From NCBI RefSeq assembly GCF_016908595.1, contig NZ_JAFBEC010000008.1, forward strand, positions 186,001 through 250,000: a DNA stretch of 64,000 bases, read 5' to 3'. The DNA is from Geomicrobium sediminis (GTDB taxonomy: Bacteria; Bacillota; Bacilli; Bacillales; Marinococcaceae). The notes beneath the pieces were generated by a model, which made no database searches, had not been told where the DNA came from, and worked only from the letters and a program-made list of their open reading frames with translations. This document shows, one piece after another, positions 1-8,654 of this stretch (position 1 is its first letter; each line of letters opens with the position of its first letter). Made by a program: the position numbers and the translations under genes.

Positions 1-65
1 AGTTCATCCTCGTTTAAACGGGGATGAACTTCGTGTAAATACGATTGTAACCGATCCATCGTCAT
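1..65 (-). CDS. 5' end of a gene downstream of mltG, probably O-methyltransferase (yrrM/trmR-like), cut by window edge
   Basis: The ATG at 65 overlaps the mltG stop by four bases (ATGA), a typical coupled operon junction. The visible 21 codons start MTMDRLQSYLHEVHPRLNED, and the frame stays open to the window edge. In B. subtilis the gene after mltG is yrrM, a SAM-dependent O-methyltransferase (TrmR), so that is the likely identity by position only; too little protein is visible to confirm it. A second in-frame ATG at 59 could also be the start. Confidence 0.5.
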   Translation of the reverse strand, partial: MTMDRLQSYLHEVHPRLNEDE

Positions 66-1237
66 TCGTCGTCTTCCTCATCATCAGCTTGACCTTCAAT
101 CCATTCATCACGGTATTGTTGGTGTACTTCATTATGCTCTTCATACGTTTCTGAGTAAATTACTTCTCCACCAAAACGTGCATAGAAGAACAAATACTCA
201 CTGTCAGTAGGCTCAAATACCGCTCGAATTGAGTCCTCACCAGGACTGGCAATCGGTCCTGGAGGCAAACCACTAAAACGATACGTATTGTAAGGATTGT
301 CTGTCTCTAGATCGTCGTAACTCGTCATGTAACGATGTTCCCCAATCGCATAAGCAACGGTTGGGTCGACTTCTAGACGCATACCCTCTTCTAAGCGATT
401 ATGAAGAACTCCTGAAATCAACCTCCGGTCTTCAGCAGTTGCCGCTTCTCTTTCAATAATTGAAGCCAGTGTCAAAACTTCATGAACACTTAATTCAGCA
501 GCTGGACCTTCAATTCCTTCTTCCTCGCTATAGTCTTGTACAATTGTTTCATAAATTTGAGCCATCCGAGCGACCATCGCTTCAATGAACTCTTCGACCG
601 GTGTATCTTCACTTAGAAAGTCATACGATGCAGGAAACAAATAGCCTTCCAACGCATAACGCACATCATCGTCTTGCACTTCTTCAGTTAATAACGGATA
701 TTCTTCCAGTAACTGTTCGCTAAAGTCTTCATCCATTAATACGTCTAAAACTTCTTCTTCATCGTAATCCGTTTCGGCAGCAATGCGTTCACCGATCTGC
801 TCTAATTGCAGACCTTCTGGAATTACAAACGTAAACGCGTACTCTTCCATATATACCCCGTCTTGAAGTGACGTCATAATCTCTTCAAGATCCATGGCAC
901 GGTTTAACTCATAATTCCCTGCTTGAAATCCAGAATAGTTCTGGTAGCGAGCGTAATATCTAAAAAAAGTTGCGTTCGTAATTAAGCCTTCTTCTTCAAG
1001 AATCTGGCCAATCCCCATTGTTGATGATCCGATCGGAATCTCAACTTCTACCGTCGACTCGTCCTCTTCATCCATCGCTGAGACGGCTGATTGCAAATAA
1101 ACATATCCCGATAAAATTACGACTGCTACGAGTAAAACAATAGAAATTAATGCAATAACTACGATTTTACGTACTTTACGCGCAGTCTCCACCTGCCTTG
1201 ACACCGCATCTACTGGTTCCTTCGATTCTTCTGTCAA
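62..1237 (-). CDS. mltG: endolytic murein transglycosylase MltG
   Basis: MltG cleaves nascent glycan strands at the membrane and is thought to act as a terminase for peptidoglycan polymerisation. The protein has a cytoplasmic N-terminus, one membrane segment (VVIALISIVLLVAVVILSGY, about residue 30), a LysM-like stretch and a YceG domain. The catalytic region is visible as LTLASIIEREA, followed by HNRLEEGMRLEVDPTVAYA and GLPPGPIASPG. I place the start at the TTG at 1237 because GGGGGAGGGG lies just upstream; a GTG at 1255 is also in frame but has no spaced ribosome site. The protein is strongly acidic, including its C-terminal tail. It is the last full gene of the alaS operon in the window. 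Confidence 0.93.
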   Translation of the reverse strand: MTEESKEPVDAVSRQVETARKVRKIVVIALISIVLLVAVVILSGYVYLQSAVSAMDEEDESTVEVEIPIGSSTMGIGQILEEEGLITNATFFRYYARYQNYSGFQAGNYELNRAMDLEEIMTSLQDGVYMEEYAFTFVIPEGLQLEQIGERIAAETDYDEEEVLDVLMDEDFSEQLLEEYPLLTEEVQDDDVRYALEGYLFPASYDFLSEDTPVEEFIEAMVARMAQIYETIVQDYSEEEGIEGPAAELSVHEVLTLASIIEREAATAEDRRLISGVLHNRLEEGMRLEVDPTVAYAIGEHRYMTSYDDLETDNPYNTYRFSGLPPGPIASPGEDSIRAVFEPTDSEYLFFYARFGGEVIYSETYEEHNEVHQQYRDEWIEGQADDEEDDE

Positions 1238-1293
1238 GAGGGTCCCCTCCCCCACCTAAGCTTCTATAGTTCTACTGCAATACGAACAGAAAT

Positions 1294-1322
1294 CCCGGTC
1301 CCAGAAAAATTCCTGGGCCGGG
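1294..1322 (-). terminator. imperfect hairpin between yrzB-type gene and mltG
   Basis: CCCGGTCCCAG and CTGGGCCGGG can pair across an AAAAATTC loop with one unpaired base. On the minus strand it is followed by ATTTCTG and not a real T run, so it is more likely a processing or partial attenuation hairpin than a full terminator. Confidence 0.4.
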
Positions 1323-1334
1323 ACGATCCGTTCA

Positions 1335-1661
1335 TTATTCCTTGTCTTCGGCTTCACCATCAACAAGCAACGTTTCATCGTCTTCTAGAAGTGTGTTGAT
1401 CATTTCTTCGACCATTTCCCACTCTTCATCAGACTCGATTTGGTGCAACGTATATCCTTCCGGATCCTCAGCACTTTCTTCGTATTCAAATGCGAAAATC
1501 TCAACTTCTTCATCTTCTTCCTGATCGTCTTCAACGACAGGCGTTACGACAACGTATTGCTTTTCGCTATCATCGACTTCAAACGTGAACATAACTTCAA
1601 ATACATGCTCCCCTTCGCCATCCGGGTCTGGTAATACGATACGCTCATTTTCTTCTAACAT
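1335..1661 (-). CDS. yrzB: DUF1292 family protein (YrzB-like)
   Basis: A small acidic protein of 108 residues in the position of B. subtilis yrzB between ruvX and mltG. It has the DUF1292 pattern: an N-terminal block ERIVLPDPDGEGEHVFEVMF, a beta-rich middle (KQYVVVTPVV) and an acidic C-terminal helix. No function is established for the family that I know of. The ATG at 1661 is preceded by AAAGGAGTAATT. Conservation of the ireB-ruvX-yrzB-mltG order across Bacilli suggests a housekeeping role. Confidence 0.88.
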   Translation of the reverse strand: MLEENERIVLPDPDGEGEHVFEVMFTFEVDDSEKQYVVVTPVVEDDQEEDEEVEIFAFEYEESAEDPEGYTLHQIESDEEWEMVEEMINTLLEDDETLLVDGEAEDKE

Positions 1662-1682
1662 AATAATTACTCCTTTTATCCT

Positions 1683-2108
1683 TTAAAGGCTTGTTTTGTG
1701 TGCAGTATTGTCTAAAAATCCTTGAAGTATAAGGACAGCCGCTATTTTATCTACGACTTTTTTCCGTTTAGAACGACTAACATCTGCTTCTAAGAGAGTA
1801 CGTTGTGCAGACATCGTTGTCAAACGTTCGTCCCATAACTTCACTGTAACATCGAGTCGCTCTTCTAGAGCTTCTTTGTACCTTATTGATTTTTCGGCAC
1901 GAGGACCAATCGTACCATCCATGTTCTTCGGATAACCGACCACAACCGTTGTCACTTCGTTATCATGAATGAGTTGCTCCATCTCATCTAATGAAGAGTT
2001 TATGGACCGAACTTGAATCGTGTCGAGTCCTTGTGCCGTTAGTCCGAGTAAATCACTAACGGCAACACCAATTCGTTTATCTCCAATATCAAAAGCCATT
2101 GTTCTCAT
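1683..2108 (-). CDS. ruvX: RuvX/YqgF family putative Holliday junction resolvase / pre-16S rRNA nuclease
   Basis: RNase H-fold nuclease of 141 residues. The first acidic residue lies in AFDIGDKRIGVAVSD near the N-terminus, and the later acidic positions are in VVVGYPKNMDGT and KLWDERLTT. The family was named as a Holliday junction resolvase, but in several bacteria it matures the 5' end of 16S rRNA; both roles are family knowledge. It begins 5 bases after the ireB stop, so the two genes are co-transcribed and probably coupled. Confidence 0.92.
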   Translation of the reverse strand: MRTMAFDIGDKRIGVAVSDLLGLTAQGLDTIQVRSINSSLDEMEQLIHDNEVTTVVVGYPKNMDGTIGPRAEKSIRYKEALEERLDVTVKLWDERLTTMSAQRTLLEADVSRSKRKKVVDKIAAVLILQGFLDNTAHKTSL

Positions 2109-2113
2109 TCGTA

Positions 2114-2374
2114 TTAATCGGTACCTTTCAAATAATGTCTCACAAGCTCCTCAATAAGCTCATCTCGTTCGAGGCGACGAATTAATGAGCGGGCATCATT
2201 ATGCCTAGGAATATACGCTGGATCACCCGATAGTAAATATCCGACAATTTGGTTGATTGGGTTGTATCCTTTTTCTTCCAACGCATTATAAACGTTAAAT
2301 AATATTTCTTGTACGTTTACTTCCGCCTGTTCATCTTGGACATTAAACTTGACTGTATTATCCTTCGAGCTCAT
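2114..2374 (-). CDS. ireB: IreB family regulatory phosphoprotein (UPF0297, YrzL)
   Basis: The 86-residue protein carries the highly conserved UPF0297 core [20 protein letters not shown] followed by [20 protein letters not shown]. IreB in Enterococcus is a small dimer phosphorylated on Thr by the kinase IreK and affects cephalosporin resistance; that role is family knowledge. The start is the ATG at 2374 ([10 protein letters not shown]), with GAGGTGG six bases upstream; an earlier in-frame start at 2407 lacks a ribosome site. The N-terminal Thr of KDNTVKF is the likely phosphosite by homology. Confidence 0.93.
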   Translation of the reverse strand: MSSKDNTVKFNVQDEQAEVNVQEILFNVYNALEEKGYNPINQIVGYLLSGDPAYIPRHNDARSLIRRLERDELIEELVRHYLKGTD

Positions 2375-2439
2375 AGAAGGCCACCTCGTTTCTCGATTTT
2401 CCAACATAACTTGACCCTATTGTACATGATTTACAAGAT

Positions 2440-5079
2440 TTATGAAATGGAACGCACGATACTAGGTACAGCTTCAATCGCTGATTGTAGTTTTTCAGGG
2501 TTTTTTCCACCTGCTTGTGCCATATCTGGTCGGCCACCGCCACCACCGCCACAAAGTTTCGCTGTCTCTTTAACGATCTCCCCAGCTTTGTAACCTGCTT
2601 GAATAAGGTCTTTACTTACGGTTGTGACTAAGTTAACTTTCCCATTTTTGCTCGTACCTAAAACGACAATTCCAGAATCTAGTTTTTGTTTCAATTCATC
2701 TGCAATTGAACGAAGCGCATCCATATCACGATCTTCAACAATTGCAGCCACGACTGGAACACCGTCTACATCTTGCTTGTCATCTAGAATCTTTAATGCA
2801 TCCATGTTGCCAAGTTTATCGGTTAACGATTCGATCTCACGATCTTTCGCTTTTAACTCATCGTTTAATTGAACGATTCTTCTTGGCACATCTTTTGTTG
2901 TTTTTACTTTTAATGCTTCTTTTGCTTCGTCTAACAACGAAAGTTGCTCGTTCATATAGACGTAAGCGCCCGTACCTGTTACCGCTTCTATTCTTCGAAC
3001 ACCAGCACCGATTCCCGTTTCAGTAACGATCTTTAACAATCCAATTTCTGAAGAGTTTTGAACGTGGCAACCTCCACAAAGCTCAATACTATAATCGCCA
3101 ATGTGAACAACACGAACGACACTACCATATTTCTCACCAAACAGAGCCATTGCACCTTTTTCTTTTGCGTCTTCGATGCTCGTTTGCTCAGTTACAACAG
3201 CGATATTGTCCGCAATCTTGTTGTTAACAATTTGCTCAATCTCTGATAACTCCTCAGCTGTAACAGACCCGAAGTGTGAGAAGTCAAATCGCAAACGGTC
3301 AGGACCAACGTAAGATCCTGCTTGGTTGACATGTTCGCCTAGTACGTCCTTTAACGCCTGATGCAACAAGTGTGTCGCACTGTGGTTTTTCTCTGTTTTT
3401 GCACGTGCCTTATCGTTAATCGATGCCGTGACTGTTTGATCAAGTTGCAACGTTCCGCTCGTTACCGTCACCTCGTGCATCGGTTGTCCATTTGGAGCAC
3501 GCAATACATTTTCGACAGTCGCTTCAAAGTTGTCACCAGAAATAATCCCAGTATCAGCAACTTGTCCACCACTCTCAGCATAAAACGGTGTTTGGTCGAA
3601 TAAGACGATTGCACTTTCTCCAGTCTCAATGACTTCTTTTGATTCTTCCCCTTGGACAATCGCAATGACATTGGTTGCAACTTTTGTTTTGTCATAACCG
3701 ACAAACGTACTCGTTTTTGTAAGCGTTCGTAGCGTTTCATTTTGACTTTGCATTGAACCGTCTTCTTTACGAGCAGCACGTGCACGCGCACGCTGGGCTT
3801 TCATTTCTTCATTAAACCCATCCATGTCAATTAAAAAGCCTGCTTCTTCAACGTACTCTTCGGTTAAATCGACCGGGAAACCGTACGTATCATAAAGTTT
3901 AAATACATCTCGTCCATCGATTTGGTTAGCACCTTTAGCCTTCGCCGTTTCAATAACATCGTTTAAAAGCGCAAGACCTTCTGCTAACGTTTCATGAAAA
4001 CGCTCTTCTTCATTCTTAATGACTTTTTGAATGAAAGCTTCATTTTCTTTCACATCAGGATAGTAAGACTTCATAATGTCACCGATGATTGGGACTAGAC
4101 GGTACATGAATGGCTCATCGATACCTATCGCTTGAGCATAACGAACAGCGCGGCGTAATAGCCTACGAAGAACATAGCCTCTTCCTTCATTTGAAGGAAG
4201 TGCTCGATCGCCAATGGCAAACGAAACCGTACGGGCATGGTCAGCGATCACTTTAAATGCTGTGTCGTCCAACTCATCATTCCCATAATTCTTCCCAGAT
4301 ATTTTCTCAGTTTCTTTAATAATTGGCATAAACAAATCGGTTTCAAAGTTTGTTTTCGTATCTTGAATAACCGAAACCATTCGCTCTAGACCCATTCCCG
4401 TATCAATATTCTGGTTCGGAAGTGGTGTGTACGTGTCATCAGGGTTGTGATTAAACTGAGAAAATACGAGGTTCCAAATTTCTAGGTAACGTTCATTTTC
4501 CCCACCCGGATAAAGCTCTGGGTCACTTTCGTCATCTCCATAAGCAGGTCCACGATCATAAAAAATTTCAGAGTTCGGACCACTTGGTCCTTCACCAATG
4601 TCCCAGAAGTTCTCTTCTAAGCGAATGATTCTCTCTTCAGGGAGTTTAATATTTATTTTCCAATAATCATAAGCTTCCATGTCCTCAGGATGGACCGTAA
4701 CACTAAGCTTTTCAGGATCAAAACCAATCCACTTCTCACTCGTTAGAAATTCCCAAGCCCACTCAATCGCTTCTTCCTTAAAGTACTCTCCAATTGAAAA
4801 ATTCCCGAGCATTTCAAAAAACGTGTGATGTCTTGCCGTCTTTCCGACATTTTCAATGTCATTCGTACGAATTGATTTTTGTGCATTTACAATCCGAGGG
4901 TTCTCAGGGACCACACGTCCATCGAAATATTTCTTAAGTGTTGCTACACCACTATTTATCCATAAAAGCGATGGATCTTCGTGAGGAACGAGTGATGCAC
5001 TCGGTTCAACGTCGTGTCCTTTTTCCTTAAAAAAGTCAATAAACATTTGGCGTACTTCAGCAGATGTTAAAGATTTCAT
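2440..5079 (-). CDS. alaS: alanyl-tRNA synthetase
   Basis: Class II synthetase of 879 residues that charges tRNA-Ala and clears mischarged Ser or Gly. The catalytic domain shows [26 protein letters not shown]-type motif 3 sequence [12 protein letters not shown], and [19 protein letters not shown]. The editing domain has the zinc ligands [11 protein letters not shown] and ELCGGCHV. The C-Ala domain ends with [18 protein letters not shown]. The start is the ATG at 5079 behind GGAGG; upstream codons in frame belong to the T-box leader. It is the first gene of the alaS-ireB-ruvX-yrzB-mltG transcription unit. Confidence 0.97.
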   Translation of the reverse strand: MKSLTSAEVRQMFIDFFKEKGHDVEPSASLVPHEDPSLLWINSGVATLKKYFDGRVVPENPRIVNAQKSIRTNDIENVGKTARHHTFFEMLGNFSIGEYFKEEAIEWAWEFLTSEKWIGFDPEKLSVTVHPEDMEAYDYWKINIKLPEERIIRLEENFWDIGEGPSGPNSEIFYDRGPAYGDDESDPELYPGGENERYLEIWNLVFSQFNHNPDDTYTPLPNQNIDTGMGLERMVSVIQDTKTNFETDLFMPIIKETEKISGKNYGNDELDDTAFKVIADHARTVSFAIGDRALPSNEGRGYVLRRLLRRAVRYAQAIGIDEPFMYRLVPIIGDIMKSYYPDVKENEAFIQKVIKNEEERFHETLAEGLALLNDVIETAKAKGANQIDGRDVFKLYDTYGFPVDLTEEYVEEAGFLIDMDGFNEEMKAQRARARAARKEDGSMQSQNETLRTLTKTSTFVGYDKTKVATNVIAIVQGEESKEVIETGESAIVLFDQTPFYAESGGQVADTGIISGDNFEATVENVLRAPNGQPMHEVTVTSGTLQLDQTVTASINDKARAKTEKNHSATHLLHQALKDVLGEHVNQAGSYVGPDRLRFDFSHFGSVTAEELSEIEQIVNNKIADNIAVVTEQTSIEDAKEKGAMALFGEKYGSVVRVVHIGDYSIELCGGCHVQNSSEIGLLKIVTETGIGAGVRRIEAVTGTGAYVYMNEQLSLLDEAKEALKVKTTKDVPRRIVQLNDELKAKDREIESLTDKLGNMDALKILDDKQDVDGVPVVAAIVEDRDMDALRSIADELKQKLDSGIVVLGTSKNGKVNLVTTVSKDLIQAGYKAGEIVKETAKLCGGGGGGRPDMAQAGGKNPEKLQSAIEAVPSIVRSIS

Positions 5080-5095
5080 TGATATGACCTCCAAT

Positions 5096-5343
5096 CGTTT
5101 TGTAAACACAGAAAAGCCCCGTCCCAAAAAGGGACGAAGCATTTATTCGCGGTACCACCCTTGTTAAGCACACCGGATCGTGTGCCTCACTCTGCTGCAT
5201 TAACGCTGCAAACGGCAAGGTTTACTTGCACTCAGGAGTAGCCTTCAATGAGGGGCATGCACTCTCTTTCAGCCTAAGGAGAATGTCTCTATCGTTCAAT
5301 GCCACATCATTTACTCGTTCCTTCATCGTGTTCTTTCATATCT
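5096..5343 (-). promoter_or_regulatory. T-box leader of alaS (alanine)
   Basis: The leader senses uncharged tRNA-Ala. The conserved T-box sequence AGGGTGGTACCGCG is the reverse complement of about 5148-5160. It precedes a terminator whose arms CGTCCC (5120-5125 and 5131-5136 on the plus strand) are followed by GGGGCTTTT. Stem I lies between about 5220 and 5330, with an AGAGA element and a GGCTG apical motif. A candidate specifier codon GCU (Ala) lies at 5242-5240 in GAAGGCTACTCC; this assignment is by eye and less sure than the T-box itself. Confidence 0.92.
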
Positions 5344-5349
5344 TTTCTT

Positions 5350-5380
5350 ATAATACAACGACTAATAGGGTTCATGTCAA
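5350..5380 (-). promoter_or_regulatory. sigma-A type promoter of alaS
   Basis: On the minus strand TTGACA (5380-5375) and TATTAT (5355-5350) are separated by 19 bases, slightly long, with transcription expected to start near 5343 at the top of the T-box leader. Confidence 0.55.
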
Positions 5381-5479
5381 GTTTTGCCGATCGCTTGACT
5401 TCTATTCTTCAGTCCGTCCTCTCTTCACGGAATGAAACGATAAAAGATTGCCAAATTTTTTACTTCACACTTCTTTAAT

Positions 5480-5499
5480 GCAAAATTTTTTGCTACACT
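5480..5499 (+). promoter_or_regulatory. palindrome abutting the -10 of rocR, candidate autoregulatory operator
   Basis: GCAAAATTTTTTGC (5480-5493) is an inverted repeat GCAAAA-TT-TTTTGC directly followed by TACACT (5494-5499), the best -10 candidate for rocR. It resembles the two palindromes in front of rocA (6901-6914 and 6923-6936). B. subtilis RocR represses its own gene, so this is a plausible operator. A weaker relative, GCCAAATTTTTTAC, lies at 5450-5463. Confidence 0.5.
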
Positions 5500-5532
5500 A
5501 CGTTTACACTAGACGAAGTGCAGGTGACAACG

Positions 5533-6894
5533 ATGGATGAGCAACTACACACACTGTATGAACAAGTTTTTGAAAAGATCGACATCGGCGTTCGTATCAT
5601 TAACCGCGACGAAGAACCGGTCATTTATAACCGTAAAATGAGAAACATTGAAGAAATGACGACTGCTGACTTTGCTGGTCGTTCGTTGCTTGATGTGTTT
5701 CAATTTAAATCCGAACAAGAAAGCCGATTACTACGTGCCTTACATCATGGTGAATCGACAAAAAACCAAAAACAGACGTATTTCAATTCACGAGGTCTTG
5801 AAATTACAACGATGAACCACGTGTATCCAATCTATCATAATGAGCACATTATCGGTGCAGTTGAACTTGCTAATGACATTACGAGAATGGAAAAAATGCT
5901 TCGTGATAAACGGACGAATGAACATGCCTCTCACTATCAATTTGCCGATATGATTGGCTCTTCTCAATCGTTTCAAGCAGTAATTGAACAAGCAAAACGG
6001 GCATCACGTACGTCTTCAACTGTATTGCTGATCGGTGAAACAGGCACAGGTAAAGAACTGTTCGCACAAAGCATTCATAGTGCAAGTCGTCGCAGTCACG
6101 AACCGTTTGTCACACAAAACTGCGCTGCCCTCCCTGAAAGCCTTATTGAAGGGATTCTATTTGGCACATCAAAAGGTGCATTTACTGGGGCTCTTGACCG
6201 TCCAGGACTTTTTGAACAAGCAGATGGAGGAACATTGTTACTCGATGAAATTAATTCATTACCCGTTCATTTGCAACCGAAATTGCTCCGTGTAATTCAA
6301 GAACAGAAAGTTACACGCATTGGCGAAAGCAAAGAACGTACCATCGATGTGAGACTGCTCGCTACGATGAACGAAGATCCCATTGATGCGGTATCCGACG
6401 GTCGGTTACGCAAAGATTTATTTTACCGCCTAAGCGTCGTTAGCTTGTTTATCCCATCCCTGAAAGAACGTAAGGATGACATTATTCCTTTATCTACTTT
6501 CTTTCTAAAGAAATACCGTGAACGATTCAATGTTTCCATGCACACACTCTCACGCGAAGTTATGGAATCGTTACGTGACTATCATTGGCCAGGGAATGTC
6601 CGTGAGTTAGAACACATCATTGAAGGGGCACTGAATGTCGTCAATGGCGAAGAAACGATGACCCTCCATCACTTGCCTCACCATTTGTCACATCATACTC
6701 AACCTGTTAATGCGTTGCATCACTCACCATTACAAGAAACGGAGACGTTACCCGAACGTTTACTGAAAGTTGAACAACAACTAATTGCCGAAGCCATGGA
6801 CATAGAACAACACAACATATCACGTGCAGCGAAACGACTAGGCTTAAGCCGCCAAAATTTGCAGTATAAACTCTCAAAATTCCAAGTACGTTAG
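5533..6894 (+). CDS. rocR: RocR-like sigma-54 dependent activator of arginine/proline catabolism
   Basis: NtrC-family activator of 453 residues, closely resembling B. subtilis RocR along its whole length. An N-terminal PAS sensor (about residues 10-120, with GVRIINRDEEPVIYNRKM) is followed by the AAA+ sigma-54 domain. That domain has Walker A GETGTGKE near residue 170, the sigma-54 contact loop GAFTGA near 217 and Walker B LLLDEI near 237. A Fis-type helix-turn-helix (AAKRLGLSRQNLQYKL) forms the C-terminus. I chose the ATG at 5533 because AGGTGA is spaced six bases upstream; a GTG at 5518 lacks one. RocR responds to ornithine or citrulline in B. subtilis; the ligand here is inferred. Confidence 0.93.
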   Translation: MDEQLHTLYEQVFEKIDIGVRIINRDEEPVIYNRKMRNIEEMTTADFAGRSLLDVFQFKSEQESRLLRALHHGESTKNQKQTYFNSRGLEITTMNHVYPIYHNEHIIGAVELANDITRMEKMLRDKRTNEHASHYQFADMIGSSQSFQAVIEQAKRASRTSSTVLLIGETGTGKELFAQSIHSASRRSHEPFVTQNCAALPESLIEGILFGTSKGAFTGALDRPGLFEQADGGTLLLDEINSLPVHLQPKLLRVIQEQKVTRIGESKERTIDVRLLATMNEDPIDAVSDGRLRKDLFYRLSVVSLFIPSLKERKDDIIPLSTFFLKKYRERFNVSMHTLSREVMESLRDYHWPGNVRELEHIIEGALNVVNGEETMTLHHLPHHLSHHTQPVNALHHSPLQETETLPERLLKVEQQLIAEAMDIEQHNISRAAKRLGLSRQNLQYKLSKFQVR

Positions 6895-6899
6895 GTAAA

Positions 6900-6942
6900 A
6901 GCAAAAATATTTGCAGTTCAACGCAAATATTTTTGCTTTTTT
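6900..6942 (+). terminator. rocR terminator whose arms are twin palindromes, possible enhancer sites for rocA
   Basis: A 15-bp perfect stem (6900-6914 with 6923-6937), an 8-base loop and six Ts form a strong intrinsic terminator for rocR. Each arm is itself a near-palindrome, GCAAA-N4-TTTGC, and the two centres are 22 bp apart, about two helical turns. They lie 52-87 bp upstream of the -24 element, where sigma-54 activators bind. I infer that the same DNA serves as both terminator and upstream activating sequence. Confidence 0.8.
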
Positions 6943-6987
6943 GAGTTCTTCACATTCGTAAAAGCCTTATTTTTCGCGAATTTAAAA

Positions 6988-7004
6988 TTGGCATCGTTTT
7001 TGCA
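6988..7004 (+). promoter_or_regulatory. sigma-54 (-24/-12) promoter of rocA
   Basis: TTGGCATCGTTTTTGCA matches the sigma-54 consensus TTGGCAC-N5-TTGCW almost exactly, with the invariant GG (6990-6991) and GC (7002-7003) twelve bases apart. Transcription should start near 7015. It implies that a sigL gene exists elsewhere in this genome. Confidence 0.92.
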
Positions 7005-7045
7005 ATTAACTAGCAGTGAGTCTATAAACTTTAAGGAGTGATCTC

Positions 7046-8593
7046 ATGGTCGTCCCATACACACACGAACCATTTACAGATTTTACAGTTAAAGAAAACA
7101 AACAAGCTATTGAAGAAGCAATTCAGTATGTGAAAGGACAACTCGGCAAAGATTACCCTCTCATCATCGGTGGCGAACGTATTGCAACCGAAGACAAAAT
7201 TACATCGTACAACCCAGCAAACCATTCAGAAATCATTGGTACCGTTTCAAAAGCGAATCAAGACCTAGCAGAACAAGCAATGGAAAAAGCGCAAGAAGCG
7301 TTCAAAACATGGAGCCGCTGGACACCTGAAGCACGCGCAAACGTTCTCTTCCGTGCTGCTGCAATCTCTCGCCGTCGTAAGCATGAGTTTTCTGCTTGGA
7401 TGGTGTATGAAATTGGGAAGCCTTGGAAAGAAGCAGATGCAGATTCTGCTGAAGCGATTGATTTCTTAGAATTTTACGCACGCCAAATGCTCGAATACAA
7501 AGACGGAGCGGAAATTAACAGCCGTCCAATCGAGCACAATGCATTCACTTATTTACCACTTGGTGTTGGTGTAACTGTATCTCCTTGGAACTTACCATTT
7601 GCCATTATGGCGGGTACTACAGTTGGTCCGATGGTTGCAGGAAACACGATCCTTCTAAAGCCTGCAAGCTTAACACCGGTTATTACGTATAAATTTATGG
7701 AAGTACTTGAAGAAGCGGGCATGCCTAAAGGCGTCGTCAACTTTATCCCAGGAAGCGGCAGTGACATTGGTGATTACCTCGTTGAGCATCCAAAAACACG
7801 CTTTATTAACTTCACTGGTTCAAAAGAAGTCGGTACGAGCATTTACGAGAAAGCTGCGAAGATTCAACCTGGGCAGAACTTCTTAAAGAAAACAGCCATT
7901 GAAATGGGTGGAAAAGACACGATCATCGTCGATCGCGAAGGGAACCTCGACATTGCAACAGACGCAATCGTGCAATCTGCTTTCGGTTTTAGCGGTCAAA
8001 AATGTTCTGCGTGTTCACGCGTCGTTGCTCACGCTGATGTGTACGAAGAACTCATTGAGCGTGTGAAAGCGAAAACAGAAGAATTAACGATTGATGCACC
8101 ACAACACGCGAGCACGTACATGGGACCCGTATGCGAGGAGTCTGCATTTGATAAAATTCTTGAGTACATCGAAATCGGTAAATCAGAAGCGACACTCGTA
8201 ACAGGTGGTACAGGCGACAAATCAGAAGGTTACTTCGTAAAACCGACGATCTTCAAAGATGCTGACCCGAATGCCCGCATCATGCAAGAGGAAATCTTCG
8301 GACCAGTCGTTGCTTTCTCGAAAGCAAACGACATCGATGAGCTCATCGACATTGCGAACAACACTGATTACGGCTTAACAGGAGCCATTATCTCTGACAA
8401 CCGTGATCATTTAGAGAAAGCTCGCCATGAATTCCACGTTGGTAACCTCTACTTCAATCGTGGGTGTACAGCTGCGATCGTCGGATATCAACCGTTTGGT
8501 GGATTTAAAATGTCAGGAACAGACACGAAAGCTGGTGGACCTGGCTACATCCTACATTTCATGGAGCCAAAAACGGTTTGTGATCAATTCTAA
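7046..8593 (+). CDS. rocA: 1-pyrroline-5-carboxylate dehydrogenase (RocA)
   Basis: NAD-dependent aldehyde dehydrogenase of 515 residues that oxidises pyrroline-5-carboxylate / glutamate semialdehyde to glutamate. It is colinear with B. subtilis RocA: N-terminal [18 protein letters not shown], catalytic base Glu286 in EMGGKD, catalytic Cys320 in [10 protein letters not shown], and the late motif [11 protein letters not shown] and [13 protein letters not shown]. The ATG at 7046 follows AAGGAGTGATCTC. It is transcribed from a sigma-54 promoter under the RocR-like activator just upstream and is followed by proline dehydrogenase, so the pair would convert proline to glutamate. Confidence 0.96.
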   Translation: MVVPYTHEPFTDFTVKENKQAIEEAIQYVKGQLGKDYPLIIGGERIATEDKITSYNPANHSEIIGTVSKANQDLAEQAMEKAQEAFKTWSRWTPEARANVLFRAAAISRRRKHEFSAWMVYEIGKPWKEADADSAEAIDFLEFYARQMLEYKDGAEINSRPIEHNAFTYLPLGVGVTVSPWNLPFAIMAGTTVGPMVAGNTILLKPASLTPVITYKFMEVLEEAGMPKGVVNFIPGSGSDIGDYLVEHPKTRFINFTGSKEVGTSIYEKAAKIQPGQNFLKKTAIEMGGKDTIIVDREGNLDIATDAIVQSAFGFSGQKCSACSRVVAHADVYEELIERVKAKTEELTIDAPQHASTYMGPVCEESAFDKILEYIEIGKSEATLVTGGTGDKSEGYFVKPTIFKDADPNARIMQEEIFGPVVAFSKANDIDELIDIANNTDYGLTGAIISDNRDHLEKARHEFHVGNLYFNRGCTAAIVGYQPFGGFKMSGTDTKAGGPGYILHFMEPKTVCDQF

Positions 8594-8602
8594 TTAGGAT
8601 CT

Positions 8603-8630
8603 GTTGACCCCTCTTAAATGAAGGGTCAAC
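8603..8630 (+). terminator. hairpin between rocA and proline dehydrogenase
   Basis: GTTGACCC and GGGTCAAC form an 8-bp stem with a 12-base loop, followed by TTCCTTTTC. The T stretch is interrupted, so it is probably a partial terminator or mRNA-stabilising element that sets the rocA to putB ratio. Confidence 0.55.
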
Positions 8631-8654
8631 TTCCTTTTCAAAAGGGGTATGGCA

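Noticed and set aside
2358-2552. Small minus-strand frame across the alaS 3' end
   Set aside because: Shadow of alaS in another frame, including its poly-Gly coding region; no start signals.
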